From Pseudomonadota bacterium (GTDB lineage Bacteria; Pseudomonadota; Alphaproteobacteria; Sphingomonadales; Sphingomonadaceae): 6,161 nucleotides of DNA. The notes beneath the pieces were generated by a model. That model was not told the DNA's origin, made no database searches, and was given only the letters and a program-made list of their open reading frames with translations. The position numbers and the translations under genes are program-made. The DNA is taken from positions 1 through 6,161 of the forward strand of contig JAEWCW010000056.1 in the NCBI GenBank assembly GCA_023390415.1, written 5' to 3'. Of this stretch, positions 5,002 through 6,161 are shown piece after piece (positions within the stretch are counted from its first letter, which is position 1; every line of letters begins with the position of its first letter).

Positions 5002-6161
5002 TCAGCCCCGCGACACCGCCTCAAGTGCGATTCGGACGCGTTCCATGTCCTCGCAGAAGGCGCGGTCGAGCGCCTCGTCCTCCAAGCCGGCGCGCGCGCT
5101 CACCTGCGGCATCGACAGGCCGATGCGAAGGGTCGCGCCCCAGCTGCCGTCGTCGAGCCGGACGGCCTTGACCGGCTGGCCCAGGCGGACGCCGTGCTCC
5201 AGCAGCGCCTTGTGCCAGCGGGTCGAGTCGTCGAAGGTCGCCCGGCCGCCGCCCATGCGCGAGAGATCGAGGGTGGAGAGGGTGCGCATCTCGATCGGGT
5301 GGGTGTCGGCCTCCTCGCGCTCGCCGGGTGGATAGGGGGCGACGCGGCGCGCTTCGGTCATCTCGATGATCTCGGACCGGACTGCGGCGTGGAAGCTGAG
5401 GATCACGCGCGTGACCGCTTCCAGGCTGAGCTCCTGGAAACGCTCGAGCTCGAAGATCGCCGCTTCGAGGCGGAGCAGAAGGCCGGGATTGGCGCCTTCG
5501 GGCAGGATCTCGGCGCCGGGCCAGCTTTGCGGCCATTCGCCGCGGCGGAAGATGGTGGCGAGGCCTGCGGGGAGCGCGGGCGCGCGCTCGGCGAGCGCGG
5601 CTGGCACGAGCGCGAAACCGCTGAACGGCGGGCCGCCCATGAACTTGGAGCCGGTGACGAAGACGATCGCATTGCGGTCCAGATAGTCGGCGATGGCGGC
5701 GGAGGTGATGCGCGCCTGGCAGGCATCCACGAGGAACGTGACGGAATCGCCATGGCGGGTGGCGAGCGCGTCGATGTCCTCCAGGTGGGGCAGGATGAGG
5801 CCGGTCTTCGAGCCGTGGACGACATGGACGAGGACGTGGCGCTGGTCCCGAGCGGCGCCGGCGATCGCCTCGTCCATCCGCGCCGTGATCTCCGCGGAGG
5901 GGCGCGGGCGGCCGCGATCGTCGCGGACGGGGATGTCGATCATCTCGACCTTCGTGTCGCCGAAGCCGGGCACCGGATCGCCGGCCGTGGTGGCGATCCC
6001 GAGCGCGGTGGATTCGGCGAAATAGCGGCCATAGGCCGAGTGGATGCACCCGCTTCCGACCTCGTCGGCGCCGAGCAGGATATTGTGGGTGCCGTTGGCG
6101 GCGCGCCCTTCGACCGCTGCAAGGCCGACATATTCGAGATCGGTGCCGGACGGGGCGAAGA
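5002..6161 (-). CDS. Fold-type-I PLP-dependent enzyme (aminotransferase class V-like), 5' end beyond the window
   Basis: The visible 385 residues run from the right edge to the stop at 5002; the true start lies outside. Counting from the first visible residue, the order of motifs fits a fold-type-I PLP enzyme: PSGTDLEY at 3-10, a phosphate/ligand region near LGADEVGSGCIHSAYGRYF (29-47), VHGSKTG at 114-120, VDACQAR at 144-150 (Asp145 should bind the pyridine nitrogen), and TGSKFMGGPPFSGF at 169-182, where Lys172 is the likely Schiff-base lysine. The C-terminal small domain follows, with ILSFHAAVRSEIIEM and a last segment ending ALEAVSRG. No signal peptide is visible. Reaction and substrate cannot be told from the sequence: class V aminotransferases, desulfurases and decarboxylases share this scaffold. 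The start of its upstream neighbours is not visible, and the tandem palindromes lie just downstream of its stop. Confidence 0.83.
   Translation of the reverse strand, partial: FAPSGTDLEYVGLAAVEGRAANGTHNILLGADEVGSGCIHSAYGRYFAESTALGIATTAGDPVPGFGDTKVEMIDIPVRDDRGRPRPSAEITARMDEAIAGAARDQRHVLVHVVHGSKTGLILPHLEDIDALATRHGDSVTFLVDACQARITSAAIADYLDRNAIVFVTGSKFMGGPPFSGFALVPAALAERAPALPAGLATIFRRGEWPQSWPGAEILPEGANPGLLLRLEAAIFELERFQELSLEAVTRVILSFHAAVRSEIIEMTEARRVAPYPPGEREEADTHPIEMRTLSTLDLSRMGGGRATFDDSTRWHKALLEHGVRLGQPVKAVRLDDGSWGATLRIGLSMPQVSARAGLEDEALDRAFCEDMERVRIALEAVSRG

Noticed and set aside
5021..6049. A 342-codon Arg/Pro-rich frame on the minus strand
   Set aside because: It is a shifted frame of the PLP-enzyme gene, whose own frame carries the catalytic motifs.

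Overview
The window reads as ordinary chromosomal DNA from a GC-rich alphaproteobacterium, most likely a sphingomonad. This rests on base composition, frequent GANTC sites, the style of the small envelope proteins, and intergenic palindromes whose translation resembles 'MPAKAGI'. No mobile element, CRISPR array, tRNA or rRNA gene was found. Protein families were recognised by eye from the translations, not by a database search.

Layout, left to right. Positions 1-1117 (minus) hold the first 372 codons of the class I ribonucleotide reductase large subunit (nrdA), which runs off the left edge. This version appears to lack the N-terminal ATP-cone. Positions 1118-1559 are a gene-free divergent region. 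It carries a good NrdR-box-like palindrome, a weaker second box exactly 32 bp away, a DnaA-box-like sequence and two strong inverted repeats. A 94-residue exported protein follows (1560-1844, plus), and then two stem-loops between convergent genes. Positions 1935-3231 (minus) form a probable three-gene envelope operon: a lipoprotein with a likely TTG start, a four-cysteine lipoprotein, and a small exported two-cysteine protein whose start codon overlaps the previous stop (TGATG).

Divergent from that operon is a GreA/GreB-family factor (3296-3766, plus) with a shortened coiled-coil arm that lacks the usual catalytic acidic tip. It converges with a DUF1801 plus OmdA-like protein (3781-4377, minus). 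An 88-bp divergent gap with four GANTC sites separates that gene from a small KTSC-domain protein (4466-4702, plus). Positions 4722-4989 hold two tandem copies, period 144 bp, of a REP/BIME-like palindromic element. Positions 5002-6161 (minus) are the C-terminal part of a fold-type-I PLP-dependent enzyme whose start lies beyond the right edge.

The genes do not form one pathway: they are DNA precursor synthesis with its probable regulatory region, a small lipoprotein operon, a transcription-factor-like gene, and several poorly characterised genes. I see no convincing new multi-gene system. The points most worth following are the covarying tandem palindromes, the Gre-like factor without its catalytic tip, the ATP-cone-less NrdA with its NrdR-box pair, and the coupled envelope operon.
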